Source: Chloroflexota bacterium (GTDB lineage: Bacteria > Chloroflexota > Anaerolineae > Aggregatilineales > Phototrophicaceae). Taken from it: a DNA stretch of 64,000 nucleotides. Shown in pieces: positions 9,347 through 18,228 of the stretch (its first letter is position 1; the number at the start of each line of letters is the position of its first letter). The DNA lies in the NCBI GenBank assembly GCA_013388735.1, contig JACAES010000081.1, positions 1-64,000 on the forward strand, written 5' to 3'. The notes under the pieces are model-generated. The model saw nothing but the letters and a program-made list of their open reading frames with translations. It did not search any database and was not told the origin of the DNA. Made by a program: the position numbers and the translations under genes.

Positions 9347-10576
9347 TCAGGCTTGCGCCATCTCTACGCCCAGATTCGGGTCTCGCGTCAGGACGGCGGC
9401 CAGCGCCGGATTGATCGGCAGACCGCCGGCGAACACCTCGACCGCTTCAGGCCGCCCGCCGCGCATACTTTCCCAGGCCAGGTTGATGTAGGTCGGGGTT
9501 TCCGGCTCGGCCAGCGCGTCGAAGGCCGGAAGGGTCTGGTACAGGGCGGCGGCTTCCTCGCCCCAGTAAACGCGCACGAACCACCAGTTCAGGCCGTTGG
9601 CTTCGGCGGGATACGGGTCGCCGTTCAGCGCCTCGGCGGGCGTCTGGTTGCGCGCCCACAGCAGCGTGAGCAGGGCGATCTGGTCATGGCCGACCACATC
9701 ATCCGACGCCAGGATGACCGGCTGCGCCAGCGGCAGATGATAGCCGCTGTCCGGCCCGTAAGTGGTGAGCGCCTGGTCAACCAGCGTCAGCGTCAGGCGC
9801 ATTTTGTCCACAAGCTGCGGGATGGTGTTCAGCTCAACGATCTTTTCATGAAAGGTGGCGGCATCCCGATGCAGCACCATCCGGCTGTGATCGCCGATCC
9901 AGCCGACGGCGTTTTTCATGCCCAGCGTCGCCCCGGCCAGGACGTGTTTGCCCAGGCGCGGCAGATTGATGATGTGATCCACGCGGTCAAGGATTTCGGC
10001 CACCCGCAAATCGTCGCCCCAGTGGTGTTCGATCTGCGGGATACCGGGGATATAGGCGCTTTCAAAGGGGACTTCCTCAAAACAAAATACTTCCGCCCCG
10101 GCAGCTTCGGCGGCGTCCAGCAGCCCGTTCTGGCGCATGTTCTCGCGGGTCGAACCGATCGTTTCGGTGGGCAGATGCCGGACGAACTGCGCCCCGCTCA
10201 TGTCGCCCACATAGACCGTACCCGCGCCGGCTTCTTTCAACAGCGTCACCACGCCTTCCAGCACCGCCGGGGACGTGACCGACGGCGGGCTGTAGTTGGA
10301 ATTGCTGGCGACTTTGACGAAAACGCTTTCGCCTTCGCGCAGCCAGCTTAAATCCGTGACGCTGAGCATGGCGTCCCGCACGGCCTGGGTGGTCAGCGTG
10401 GCCGCCGGGTCAAAGGTATGCAGCAGCACGCGGCTGTTGGGGCCGACGGCCTGCTGCACACGCGCGCCGGACAGCGAAGCCAGCCGCACGCCGCCGGACA
10501 TCAGGCCGGCCAGACCGGCCCCGGTAAGCCTGAGAAAATCGCGGCGCGAAACCTTGTTCAGAGATTCGGGTTTCAT
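9347..10576 (-). CDS. Tat-exported DUF362 domain protein
   Basis: This 409-residue protein opens with a twin-arginine signal, SRRDFLRL at residues 10-17 followed by a hydrophobic Ala/Gly/Leu stretch. The body carries DUF362 hallmarks: VFVKVASNSNYSPPSVTSPAVLEGVV, YVGDMSGA, and INLPRLGKHVLAGATLGMKNAVGWI. DUF362 proteins are often linked to iron-sulfur or redox clusters, but their reaction is not defined. No CxxC ferredoxin motif is present here. It is the first gene of the minus-strand redox cluster, 145 bp before the pentaheme gene, which suggests export of a folded cofactor-loaded partner or maturation factor. Specific activity is unknown. Confidence 0.82.
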   Translation of the reverse strand: MKPESLNKVSRRDFLRLTGAGLAGLMSGGVRLASLSGARVQQAVGPNSRVLLHTFDPAATLTTQAVRDAMLSVTDLSWLREGESVFVKVASNSNYSPPSVTSPAVLEGVVTLLKEAGAGTVYVGDMSGAQFVRHLPTETIGSTRENMRQNGLLDAAEAAGAEVFCFEEVPFESAYIPGIPQIEHHWGDDLRVAEILDRVDHIINLPRLGKHVLAGATLGMKNAVGWIGDHSRMVLHRDAATFHEKIVELNTIPQLVDKMRLTLTLVDQALTTYGPDSGYHLPLAQPVILASDDVVGHDQIALLTLLWARNQTPAEALNGDPYPAEANGLNWWFVRVYWGEEAAALYQTLPAFDALAEPETPTYINLAWESMRGGRPEAVEVFAGGLPINPALAAVLTRDPNLGVEMAQA

Positions 10577-10697
10577 ACGGTCGGGCGCGGGTGAAACGGA
10601 CGCGCCCTCGTTCCTTTCTGCTGATCGGTCGAACGATGCGGGGACTTCGCCACCAGGCCGGGCGTCCCCTGGCTGTGTGCCGAATCTAGCCCGAAAC

Positions 10698-11435
10698 TCA
10701 GGCCGCCGCCAGTGTCAGGCGCAGGCCGGTGATGCCCACGCCGGGGCCAAAGTCGCGGCGCGGGTCAAGCTGCCAGCGCCCGGTCGCCATGTTGGTGACA
10801 ATACACAGCGAGGCATACGGCAGGCCAAGTTCCGCCGCCAGCCAGATTTCCGGCACCAGCGTCATGCCGACCACCGCCGCGCCGCCCCAGCCGTACAGGG
10901 CAATTTCCGCCGCCGTTTCCAGGCGCGGGCCTTCGGTGCAGACATACGTGCCATGAGCCGCCAGCGGCAGGCCGGACGCGGCGCAGGCTTGCAGCAGGCG
11001 GGCGCGCAGCCCTTCATCGAAGGGTTTTCCCTGGGGCATCGGGCGAGGGTGAGCCGGCGGCGCGTCCCCATCGTTTTCCGCAAAAGACGCCACCCGCGCC
11101 CGCGTCATGTCCAGTGCATCATCCGGCACAACCAGCTGGCCGACCTGCAAACCGGGCGCGATGGCTCCCACGCCGTTCCATGACAGCAGGCCGGACGCGC
11201 CCAACGCCCGCGCCGCCCACAAGTTCGCCCGATGGTTGACGAACGCCGCCGACCGCTGCAAGCCGCCCTCGCCGTGCCGCGAGCTGAACCAGACGTTTTT
11301 TTCGCCCGCTGCCAGCCGCACGAACGGCGCGGATGGGCCGTAAGGCGTGTCGAGAATCCGCCGCTCGCCCACCTGGGCAAAATCTTCCAGTCTGAGGTGA
11401 TAGGCAGCCGTGCCGCCAAAAATGACGGTGGTCAT
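10698..11435 (-). CDS. MTA/purine nucleoside phosphorylase family
   Basis: The 245-residue protein belongs to the PNP/UDP phosphorylase superfamily, closest to the MTAP/MTIP group. VIFGGTAAYHL replaces the usual GGSGLY start, followed by SSRHGEGG (phosphate/base region), GAIAPGLQVGQLVVPDDALDMT, YVCTEGPRLETAAEI (the substrate-loop GPRfET), and GMTLVPEIWLAAELGLPYASL. It would cleave 5'-methylthioadenosine/-inosine or another purine nucleoside with phosphate, for methionine or purine salvage in the cytosol. The exact substrate cannot be fixed from sequence. Its ATG overlaps the stop of the upstream phospholipase-like gene by 4 nt, so the two are translationally coupled. Confidence 0.88.
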   Translation of the reverse strand: MTTVIFGGTAAYHLRLEDFAQVGERRILDTPYGPSAPFVRLAAGEKNVWFSSRHGEGGLQRSAAFVNHRANLWAARALGASGLLSWNGVGAIAPGLQVGQLVVPDDALDMTRARVASFAENDGDAPPAHPRPMPQGKPFDEGLRARLLQACAASGLPLAAHGTYVCTEGPRLETAAEIALYGWGGAAVVGMTLVPEIWLAAELGLPYASLCIVTNMATGRWQLDPRRDFGPGVGITGLRLTLAAA

Positions 11436-12202
11436 AACGGTTTAAGTGCTGAGCGCTGAGTCAAATGAGAACTGAGGTACGCCATCATCTGGTCGCGGGC
11501 ATAGTCGTACATACGGATTTCGATTTCGGCCAGCATTTCCGGCGGCACGTTGTCCCACAGCGGGCGCATCTGCTCCGGCGAGTCCAGCAGGGCGCGCAGT
11601 TCGTCCGCCGTTTTGTTGATGCGCGGCCCGAACACCGCCAGCGTCTCGCTGTGGCCGCCGGGCCTGATCTGGGCCGCGATAAAGTCGCGCCATTCGTAAA
11701 GCGTCAGATCATCAATGAAGGGCAGCCAGCCGTTGGGTCGGACGGCGGCCAGCGCCGGGTGCTGCCAGGCTTCCAGCCGGGCGAAGTCGCGCTCGTCCAT
11801 GTGGATGAGCAGCGCATGAAGCAGCACGAACCGGATGCTGCGCGCCGCGCCCCAATCGTGCCGGACGAATCGCGGCTCCAGCATGTGCGTCGTCCAGATT
11901 TCATCCATCGAAAGATGCGCCACGTATCCGGCCACAAAAGCCCGCTGCGCTGCATCGTCTGACCCTTGCAAGGCCGGAAACCGGTTCAGCATCACACGCC
12001 AGGGCGCTTCGGTCATGGGTTTGTCGTAGGCGTAAAAGTGGGTGTCCTCGCGCCGGCTGCCGGGGGGTCGCGCATCGGCGGCCACGCTGCCCAGCAGGAA
12101 CGGGCCGCGTTCGGCCTCCAGCAGGGCGCGTATGTCCGACGACACGCGGTCATCGGCCAGCAAAAGCTGGGCAGCGGCAAGATGGGTAAACGGAGTCGGC
12201 AT
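11432..12202 (-). CDS. Zinc-dependent phospholipase C-like protein
   Basis: Start chosen at ATG 12202 (MPTPFTHLAAAQLLL); an upstream in-frame start would add 48 residues without family similarity. The sequence fits the zinc-dependent phospholipase C-like domain family: PFTHLAAA at the start, FLLGSVAADARPPGSRREDTHFY at about 45-67 with Asp/His ligands, and FVAGYVAHLSMDEIW with the His-Asp pair. Family proteins bind up to three zinc ions through His/Asp and are thought to be hydrolases, though many bacterial members are uncharacterised. There is no signal peptide, so it is presumably cytosolic. It is coupled (4-nt overlap) to the phosphorylase gene. Substrate is unknown. Confidence 0.78.
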   Translation of the reverse strand: MPTPFTHLAAAQLLLADDRVSSDIRALLEAERGPFLLGSVAADARPPGSRREDTHFYAYDKPMTEAPWRVMLNRFPALQGSDDAAQRAFVAGYVAHLSMDEIWTTHMLEPRFVRHDWGAARSIRFVLLHALLIHMDERDFARLEAWQHPALAAVRPNGWLPFIDDLTLYEWRDFIAAQIRPGGHSETLAVFGPRINKTADELRALLDSPEQMRPLWDNVPPEMLAEIEIRMYDYARDQMMAYLSSHLTQRSALKPL

Positions 12203-12396
12203 GGGCGGTATTGTAGCGCCGCATCCGGCCAGATGCGAGAGCCGTCTCGTTAAATTCTCTGGAACAGACTCATTCTTCTCTGGGCAAATCAGGATTAACA
12301 GCATGTGAGAAATATGACTGATGGGACTTGTAAATAGTGATTGCATATGGTTAAATTATAAGTTGTTGCAACTGGAAATTTACCGGAAGGTTTTTG

Positions 12397-14406
12397 ATGA
12401 GCATCCTCTCTTATGCCAACGAACAGAGCAGTGAGCAGACCTCCGCTCGACCGCCCTGGCTGACGCAAAGTTGGCTGGAGCCGCGTTTTGTGGCCGTCAC
12501 GCTGGCGGCGATTGCGCTTAGTTTATTGAGCGAGCGGCTGGGCTGGCCGGGCTGGCTGACGACCGCCTTCAACGTCCTCTCGTATGTAACCGGCGGCATG
12601 TTCGGCCTGAAGGGCGCGCTGGAAAGCCTGCGCGAACGCAGGCTGGACGTAGACCTGCTGATGATCCTGGCGGCGCTGGGCGCGGCGGTGGTGGATCAGT
12701 GGCACGAGGGCGCAATGCTGCTGTTCCTGTTTTCGCTCAGCAACGTGCTTCAGGATTACGCCATTGGCCGCAGCCGCCAGGCAATCCGCAGCCTGATGAA
12801 ACTCTACCCGGCAGAGGCGAAAGTGCGCCGTGATGGCACGGTGCAGACGCTCAAAATTGAAAAAATTCGCGCCGGCGACGTGGTATTGATTGAGCCGGGC
12901 GAGCGTATCCCGGTAGACGGCCTGGTGATTAACGGGCGCTCGGCGGTAGATCAGGCGCCCATCACGGGCGAGTCCATGCCGGTCGAAAAAAGCAGGGGCG
13001 ATAAGGTGTTCGCCGGGACGCTCAACGGCCAGGGCGCGCTGGATGTGCAGGCCACCCAGTCGGCGCAGGATACCACGCTGGCACGCATCATCAAAATGGT
13101 GGAAGAAGCGCAGGACTCCAAAGCCCCCACCGAACGCTTCCTGGAGCGCTTTGAGCAGATTTACGCCCGGCTCATCCTGGGCGGCGTAGGACTGTTCATC
13201 ATCATTCCGCCCGCGCTGGGGCTGGTGGACTTCGAGAGCAACTTTTACCGGGCGATGGTGCTGATGACAGTCGCTTCGCCCTGCGCGCTGGTTATCAGCA
13301 CCCCGGCCTCGTTCATTTCGGCCATCGCCGCCGCTGCCCGCAACGGCGTGTTGTTCAAGGGCGGCGCGTACCTGGAAGGGCTGGCGGGCATCAAAGCCGT
13401 CACCTTCGATAAAACCGGCACGCTGACGATTGGCCGCCCGGTCGTCACCGATGTGGTGTCGTGCTGCGAACTGTGCGAAAACGACCTGCTGTCGGTAGCG
13501 GCCTCGGTCGAGTCGCGTTCGGAACATCCGCTGGCAAAAGCCATCGTGCGCGCGGCGGAAGAACGCGGCCTGCCGGTGAGCGACGTGGACGATTTTAAGG
13601 CCGAAATGGGCTTAGGTGTGGTGGCGCAGGTAGACGGCAAAACCGTCCACCTGGGCAATATCAAGTTTTTGGAGCAGAGTGGCACGATGCCGGAGTACCT
13701 ATCCGCCGCTTATACCCGGCTGGAAGCCGAGGGTAAATCGGTCATCGGCGTGGTGCGTCAGGATCACTGCCGGGACTGCGGCGCGTGCGACCAGGCCGCC
13801 GACCGGAACGAGTGGATGGGCGTGGTGGCGATGGCCGACCAGATTCGCCCGGAGGCGGCGGGCATCGTGCGGGCGCTGCACGCCGACGGCCTGCGGGTGG
13901 CGATGCTGACCGGCGATAACCCCCGCGTGGCGCGCAGCATCGCCGACCAGCTTGGCATAGACGCGGTGTATGCCGAACTGCTGCCGGAAGATAAGGTGCG
14001 GGTGCTGAAGCAGATTCAGGACGAAACCGGCCCGGTGGCGATGGTCGGCGACGGTGTGAACGACGCCCCGGCGCTGGCGACGGCGGCCATCGGGGTGGCG
14101 ATGGGCGCTGCCGGTACGGACGTGGCGCTGGAAACTGCCGACGTGGTGCTGATGGGCGACAAGCTGGAACTGATCCCCTACGCGCTGAAGCTCAGCCGCA
14201 AGGCGCGGCGCGTGGTCTGGCAGAACATCGGTTTTGCGATAGCCGTCATCGTCGTGCTGATTCTGAGCGCGTTTTTCGTCAACCTGCCGCTGCCGCTGGG
14301 CGTGCTGGGCCACGAAGGCAGCACCGTGATCGTGGTGCTGAACGGCCTGATTTCGCTGCTGGTGTGGCCGGAGATCAGACGGCGGCGCGGCGCGCCCCTG
14401 GCATAA
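12397..14406 (+). CDS. P1B-4-type heavy-metal transporting P-type ATPase
   Basis: Start at ATG 12397, six nt after GGAAGG. The 669-residue pump lacks an N-terminal metal-binding domain. It has TGES in the actuator domain, S294-P295-C296 in the metal-path helix, DKTGTLT with phosphorylated D338, the HP locus EHPLAKAI, GDGVNDAPAL, and H639-EGST in the penultimate helix. The SPC plus HEGST pair defines the P1B-4 (CoaT/CtpD-like) group, exporters of cobalt, iron, zinc or nickel at the cytoplasmic membrane. Two cysteine groups are unusual: CCELC just after the phosphorylation site and CRDCGAC (458-464) inside the nucleotide-binding region, possibly metal sensing. It is divergent from the phospholipase-like gene. 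Confidence 0.93.
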   Translation: MSILSYANEQSSEQTSARPPWLTQSWLEPRFVAVTLAAIALSLLSERLGWPGWLTTAFNVLSYVTGGMFGLKGALESLRERRLDVDLLMILAALGAAVVDQWHEGAMLLFLFSLSNVLQDYAIGRSRQAIRSLMKLYPAEAKVRRDGTVQTLKIEKIRAGDVVLIEPGERIPVDGLVINGRSAVDQAPITGESMPVEKSRGDKVFAGTLNGQGALDVQATQSAQDTTLARIIKMVEEAQDSKAPTERFLERFEQIYARLILGGVGLFIIIPPALGLVDFESNFYRAMVLMTVASPCALVISTPASFISAIAAAARNGVLFKGGAYLEGLAGIKAVTFDKTGTLTIGRPVVTDVVSCCELCENDLLSVAASVESRSEHPLAKAIVRAAEERGLPVSDVDDFKAEMGLGVVAQVDGKTVHLGNIKFLEQSGTMPEYLSAAYTRLEAEGKSVIGVVRQDHCRDCGACDQAADRNEWMGVVAMADQIRPEAAGIVRALHADGLRVAMLTGDNPRVARSIADQLGIDAVYAELLPEDKVRVLKQIQDETGPVAMVGDGVNDAPALATAAIGVAMGAAGTDVALETADVVLMGDKLELIPYALKLSRKARRVVWQNIGFAIAVIVVLILSAFFVNLPLPLGVLGHEGSTVIVVLNGLISLLVWPEIRRRRGAPLA

Positions 14407-14439
14407 ATCCGCAGCGGGGCAGCCGCTTTGAGGACGAGC

Positions 14440-14468
14440 AAAGGGCGCAGCGAACGGCTGCGCCTTTT
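14440..14468 (+). terminator. Rho-independent terminator after the metal ATPase
   Basis: Stem GGCGCAGC (14444-14451)/GCTGCGCC (14457-14464), extended by AAAG/TTTT pairing, with a 5-nt GAACG loop. It lies 33 bp after the ATPase stop. Confidence 0.8.
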
Positions 14469-14521
14469 GTATTTCGGCTGTGATATACTGACAGCAGAGA
14501 GGTTAGGCGAGGATTGTGAGC

Positions 14522-15172
14522 ATGGCTGTGATGAATCCCCCGGTAGAGCAGGCCGCTGACGAAGCGGCTGCCGCGCCGCAGGTATCGCTGGAAGCCTATC
14601 TGGAACGCCACGCAGCGCACTTCTGCGAATGGGTCGAAGGAGAGGTTATCCCGATGTCACCGATCAGTTTGGATCACATCTCTGCAACGGATTATCTCTC
14701 GCTGCTGCTGCGGATATATTTTACATTCAGGCCGATTGGCCGCGTGATCCCCGCCCCCTTCGTGATGCGCCTGCCGGCCTTCCCCAACCGCCGCCGCGAA
14801 CCGGATTTGCAGATCATCCTGAAGGATAACCCCGGCACGCTGACCGAAACCTATATGGACGGCCCGGCGGATATTTGCATTGAAGTCGTTTCGGCGGAGA
14901 GCGTGGCGCGCGATCATGGCGATAAGTTTGAGGAATACGAAAAAGGCGGCGTGCGCGAATACTGGATTGTAGACCCGATTCGCAGCGAAGGCCGTTTTTA
15001 CCGCCGGAGTGACGAGGGCATTTTTCTGCGCCAGACCGAGGACGCCGAAGGGTTTTACCGGACGCCGCTGCTGCCGGGTTTCGCGCTGCACGTGCCGACG
15101 CTGTGGCAGGACGCGCTGCCTGACCCGATCAGAACCGTCGAGGCGGTGAAGGCGCTATTAAACGAGCCGTAG
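14522..15172 (+). CDS. Uma2 (DUF820) family restriction-endonuclease-fold protein
   Basis: ATG 14522 follows a GAGG by 9 nt; GTG 14516 is a possible alternative. The 216-residue protein carries the Uma2 core: VSLEAYLERH, FCEWVEGEVIPMSP, the metal-binding REPDLQII, DICIEVVSAESVARDHGDKFEEYEKGGVREYWIVDP, and LLPGFALHVPTLW. The PD-(D/E)XK-like residues are the Asp of REPDLQ and the Glu/Asp pair of CIEVVS...YWIVDP. Uma2 proteins are very numerous in cyanobacteria and Chloroflexota and their biological role is unsettled; a nuclease fold is the only firm point. It is a single gene between a terminator and a palindrome. Confidence 0.9.
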   Translation: MAVMNPPVEQAADEAAAAPQVSLEAYLERHAAHFCEWVEGEVIPMSPISLDHISATDYLSLLLRIYFTFRPIGRVIPAPFVMRLPAFPNRRREPDLQIILKDNPGTLTETYMDGPADICIEVVSAESVARDHGDKFEEYEKGGVREYWIVDPIRSEGRFYRRSDEGIFLRQTEDAEGFYRTPLLPGFALHVPTLWQDALPDPIRTVEAVKALLNEP

Positions 15173-15195
15173 GGGCAGGTTTCTAAACCTGCCCC
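15172..15195. repeat. Near-perfect palindrome between convergent genes
   Basis: GGGGCAGGTTT (15172-15182) and AAACCTGCCCC (15185-15195) form an 11-bp stem with a 2-nt loop, starting at the last base of the Uma2 stop codon and ending 18 bp before the convergent hydrolase stop. It could act as a bidirectional terminator or be a REP-type dispersed palindrome. Confidence 0.7.
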
Positions 15196-15213
15196 CACAA
15201 AATCAATGTTGGG

Positions 15214-16599
15214 TTACGGCGCGGCCATCGCTGCGCCCAGGGTGGCACAGGCGCTGCACGTATTATTCGGGCGGATGATGGCATAACCCGCCTGCGGGTC
15301 GGCACCGTATTCGGTCGAATCCACGTTCCAGACGATCAGCAGCCGCACGCGCCCAGAGCGTTTCGCCAGCGTGGTCGCTTCCGCCAGCCAGACCGCCTGA
15401 TCCTGCGCCGTGACGTTCGCCGCCCAGTCGAAGCCTGCCGGCAGCGGGCCGTAACCTTCCGGCGACAGATACCCCAGTTCGGTGAAACACAGCGGCTTGC
15501 TGGAGATGATGGACGTGTAGGTACTCACCATCGTCTGATAGTAGCGCGTGTAGTGGTTGGGGTTGCCGCGCGGGTCGCCGCTGGTGCGGGTGGGCGACAG
15601 GATGCCCTCATTGTAGTGGATGCCCACGCAGTCCATGAACTGCGTCGCCCCGGACTGCGCCATCTGCCGCAAAAACGGCGCGTCGTCGCAGCCGCTGCCG
15701 GTGCAGCCGCCGAAGAAACCGGTCGGGGCGGGCGCGCCGCTGATGACCAGCACATTCGAGTTGGCGCGTTTGATGGCCTGGTAGGCCGCGCTCAACATCT
15801 GGGTATATGCCGCGCCGCTGATCTGCCCGGCAGGCCACTCGCGGTCAATATTCTGCTCATTCCAGACTTCAATCGCGTCCGGGTTAAGCGCCGCCACGCC
15901 GGCCAGGAAGTTGGCGAAATTCTGGTAATACTGGGTGGGATTGGCGGCAAGCTGCGCCCGGTCGCCCACCACGCTTAAGAGAATTTTAAAACCGTTGCTG
16001 CGGGCGGCGTCAATCGCGCCCTGGGCGATGCTGGCCGGGGCGCTGCCGTTCCAGCGCACCTGCGTTTTAGCCCAGGTCATGCCGGCGGCGCGCATCTGCG
16101 CCGGGTACGAGAAGCTGAAGACATGCCCGCCCAGTTCAAAGCTGCCGGTGATCGGCCCCGGGCCGGGCTGGTCAATCCCGCCGCCGGGCGGAATAATCAA
16201 CACCTGCCCCGGATAAATCAGATTCGGGTTCGAGATGTTATTACGCTGGGCGATGGCTGATGTGGTGGTATTAAAGCGGCGCGCAATCGCGCTCAGATAG
16301 TCGCCGCGCACGACCGTATAGGTTGTTTCGGTCGGCGGCGTGGGGGTGACAATCGGCGGTGGCTGCTGTCCGCCGGTTGTGCCGGGGATATACAACGTTT
16401 GTCCGACATAAATCAGATTCCAGTTGTAGATGCCGTTGCGAGCGGCAATGGCCGCCATCGTCACGTTATAGCGCAGCGAGATACGGAAAAGATTTTCGCC
16501 CGGCTGCACCACATGGACAACTTCGCTCTGCGCCAGCACGGTGACGCCGAATGACATCAGAAGCGCCAGCAGGCTCATGATCAGGATGAAGCGACGCAT
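15214..16599 (-). CDS. Secreted glycoside hydrolase with two LysM domains
   Basis: ATG 16599 is preceded by AAGGAG and opens a clear signal peptide (MRRFILIMSLLALLMSFGVTVLAQ). Two LysM units follow: VVQPGENLFRISLRYNVT... and VVRGDYLSAIARRFNTT..., which bind peptidoglycan or chitin-like N-acetylglucosamine polymers. A TIM-barrel glycosidase of the clan-A type (GH39/GH5-like) occupies about residues 165-461, with acid/base Glu in IEVWNEQN and nucleophile Glu in CFTELGYLS. It is likely a wall-attached enzyme cutting a beta-linked polysaccharide; substrate is unknown. The gene faces the Uma2 gene tail to tail and appears monocistronic. Confidence 0.87.
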   Translation of the reverse strand: MRRFILIMSLLALLMSFGVTVLAQSEVVHVVQPGENLFRISLRYNVTMAAIAARNGIYNWNLIYVGQTLYIPGTTGGQQPPPIVTPTPPTETTYTVVRGDYLSAIARRFNTTTSAIAQRNNISNPNLIYPGQVLIIPPGGGIDQPGPGPITGSFELGGHVFSFSYPAQMRAAGMTWAKTQVRWNGSAPASIAQGAIDAARSNGFKILLSVVGDRAQLAANPTQYYQNFANFLAGVAALNPDAIEVWNEQNIDREWPAGQISGAAYTQMLSAAYQAIKRANSNVLVISGAPAPTGFFGGCTGSGCDDAPFLRQMAQSGATQFMDCVGIHYNEGILSPTRTSGDPRGNPNHYTRYYQTMVSTYTSIISSKPLCFTELGYLSPEGYGPLPAGFDWAANVTAQDQAVWLAEATTLAKRSGRVRLLIVWNVDSTEYGADPQAGYAIIRPNNTCSACATLGAAMAAP

Positions 16600-16733
16600 A
16601 GGGACTCCTTTTTGCTGCGGCTGGTAATAATCCGTTTCACATTCTTTGAAAGCTAAGTGTAGCACGAAGTTAAAAAACGCGCAGGCAAGTTTTTTCGACA
16701 TCGAATGAATCGGCGGATAACATGTCCCGCCGG

Positions 16734-17321
16734 CTATTCGGCGCGTTTGCGCTGCAAGGCGCGCGCTTCGGCCAGCACAAAATCCACCGCCGCCGTGATG
16801 GTCGGGTCGGGCAGCGCGGCAGGCGGCACATCAGCAATCGTGTGGTCGAGCAGCGCCGGCGAATCGTCCAGGCGCGCCACGCCGACCTGCCCCGCCGTCA
16901 CCGCCGCCAGCCGCAGCAGGCCATTTTCCAGCCGCGTGGACTCGGCGGGGGCGAGTATGACCGTCAGCGCATGGGACGGCGACGGAATGGCCTCGACGGT
17001 CAATGCCAGTTTATCGTCTGCCCAGGGATGCTGTTCGTCCACCAGCGCCAGGCCAAGCAGGTTGGCGCGCAGGCGGCTGCGATCTTCGTCCGACAGGCGG
17101 ACGCGCGCGGCATGAAAGCCCATCGCGTCCAGCACGATCAGCGCCGAACGCCCGCCGGTGATGGCGCAGTGCCACACGTCCGGCGCGCACGACTCGCCCA
17201 GGTCGAGCAGCAGCGTTTGTCCCGGCGGCTGCCGACGGCGGAGCATTTGCAGGAAGGTATACAGCCGGGGCAGCCCGTCCAGGTCGCCCCGGATTCCGCC
17301 GGTGTAAAAAAGCGTCAGCAT
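16734..17321 (-). CDS. Metallophosphoesterase/5'-nucleotidase-like protein, tentative
   Basis: Start placed at ATG 17321 (MLTLFYTGGIRGDLDG), 31 bp after the enoyl-CoA hydratase stop; a longer in-frame start would overlap that gene. The opening LFYTGGIRGDLDGLPRLYTFL and TLLLDLGESC resemble the first two blocks of the UshA/5'-nucleotidase group (hTnDtHg and llD.GD), and AITGGRSALIVLDAMGFHAA resembles their NxG..aL..lGyda motif. Canonical metal ligands are altered (GES for GD, GGI for THD), so catalysis is doubtful. The 195 residues are shorter than full family members. The gene is co-directional with the hydratase, possibly in the same transcript. The protein is cytosolic by absence of a signal peptide. 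Confidence 0.6.
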   Translation of the reverse strand: MLTLFYTGGIRGDLDGLPRLYTFLQMLRRRQPPGQTLLLDLGESCAPDVWHCAITGGRSALIVLDAMGFHAARVRLSDEDRSRLRANLLGLALVDEQHPWADDKLALTVEAIPSPSHALTVILAPAESTRLENGLLRLAAVTAGQVGVARLDDSPALLDHTIADVPPAALPDPTITAAVDFVLAEARALQRKRAE

Positions 17322-17352
17322 AGGCCGGTGATCGCCGCGCCGGGCTGCCGGT

Positions 17353-18132
17353 TCAGCGGTGTTTCCATTCCGGCGGGCGTTTTTCGACAAAGGCCCTCAT
17401 GCCCTCGGTTTTGTCCTCGGTGCAAAACAGCAGGTAGAAGTTGCGCTTCTCGAAAACCAACCCTTCCGACAGGCTCAGCTCTTCAGCCTTGTTCACAGCG
17501 TCTTTAATCATGCGCACGGCGACAGCAGGCATGGCAGCGATTTTGGCGGCCAGCTTCAGGGCTTCGTCCAGGTAGCTGTCCACCGGGTAAACCTGGTTGA
17601 CCAGGCCGTAATGCCGCGCTTCCTCGGCGCTGAGATGCCGGTTGGTCAGGCACATTTCCATCGCCAGCGCCTTGCCGACCGCGCGGGTGAGCCGCTGCGT
17701 GCCGCCCGCGCCGGGCATGATGCCGATGGTGATTTCCGGCTGGCCGAATTTAGCCGTCTCGGAAGCGACGATCAGGTCGCACATCATCGCCATCTCGCAG
17801 CCGCCGCCCAGCGCCCAGCCGGACACGGCGGCGATGATCGGCTTATGGATGCGCGCCAGCCGCGACCAGTCGGTGAAGTCCTGCCCGGCGAACAGGGTCA
17901 CGGCGTCGGTATCGGCCATCTGTTTGATGTCCGCCCCGGCGGCGAAGGCTTTGTCGCTGCCGGTGAGAACTAGACAGCGCACTGCCTCGTCGCGGTCGAA
18001 GGCTTCCAGCGCCTCGAACACCTCGCGCGTCAGATCGCCGTTGAGCGCGTTGAGCGCCTGCGGGCGGTTGAGGCGCACCAGCCCGACGCCGGGGACGGGC
18101 GTTTCAACCAGGATATTTTCGTAAGTCGTCAT
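17353..18132 (-). CDS. Enoyl-CoA hydratase/isomerase (crotonase)
   Basis: The 259-residue crotonase-fold enzyme hydrates trans-2-enoyl-CoA in fatty-acid beta-oxidation. Diagnostic blocks are FAAGADIKQM (oxyanion-hole Gly/Ala and adenine site), KPIIAAVSGWALGGGCEMAMMCDLIVAS with the catalytic Glu of GGGCE, and FGQPEITIGIMPGAGGTQRLTR containing the second catalytic Glu (PEITIG). The C-terminal FEKRNFYLLFCTEDKTEGMRAFVEKRPPEW is the typical acyl-CoA-closing helix pair. Both Glu residues are present, which favours true hydratase activity over isomerase-only forms. It is cytosolic; the only co-directional neighbour is the small metallophosphatase-like gene. Confidence 0.94.
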   Translation of the reverse strand: MTTYENILVETPVPGVGLVRLNRPQALNALNGDLTREVFEALEAFDRDEAVRCLVLTGSDKAFAAGADIKQMADTDAVTLFAGQDFTDWSRLARIHKPIIAAVSGWALGGGCEMAMMCDLIVASETAKFGQPEITIGIMPGAGGTQRLTRAVGKALAMEMCLTNRHLSAEEARHYGLVNQVYPVDSYLDEALKLAAKIAAMPAVAVRMIKDAVNKAEELSLSEGLVFEKRNFYLLFCTEDKTEGMRAFVEKRPPEWKHR

Positions 18133-18228
18133 AATATTTTTTACTCCTCTGAAAAGAAACAGTTCTGAGTTCCGGGTGCTGAGTTCTGAGAAAAGGCAGC
18201 CGGCGCGGCGCAGGGCCGCAGCGGTTGT

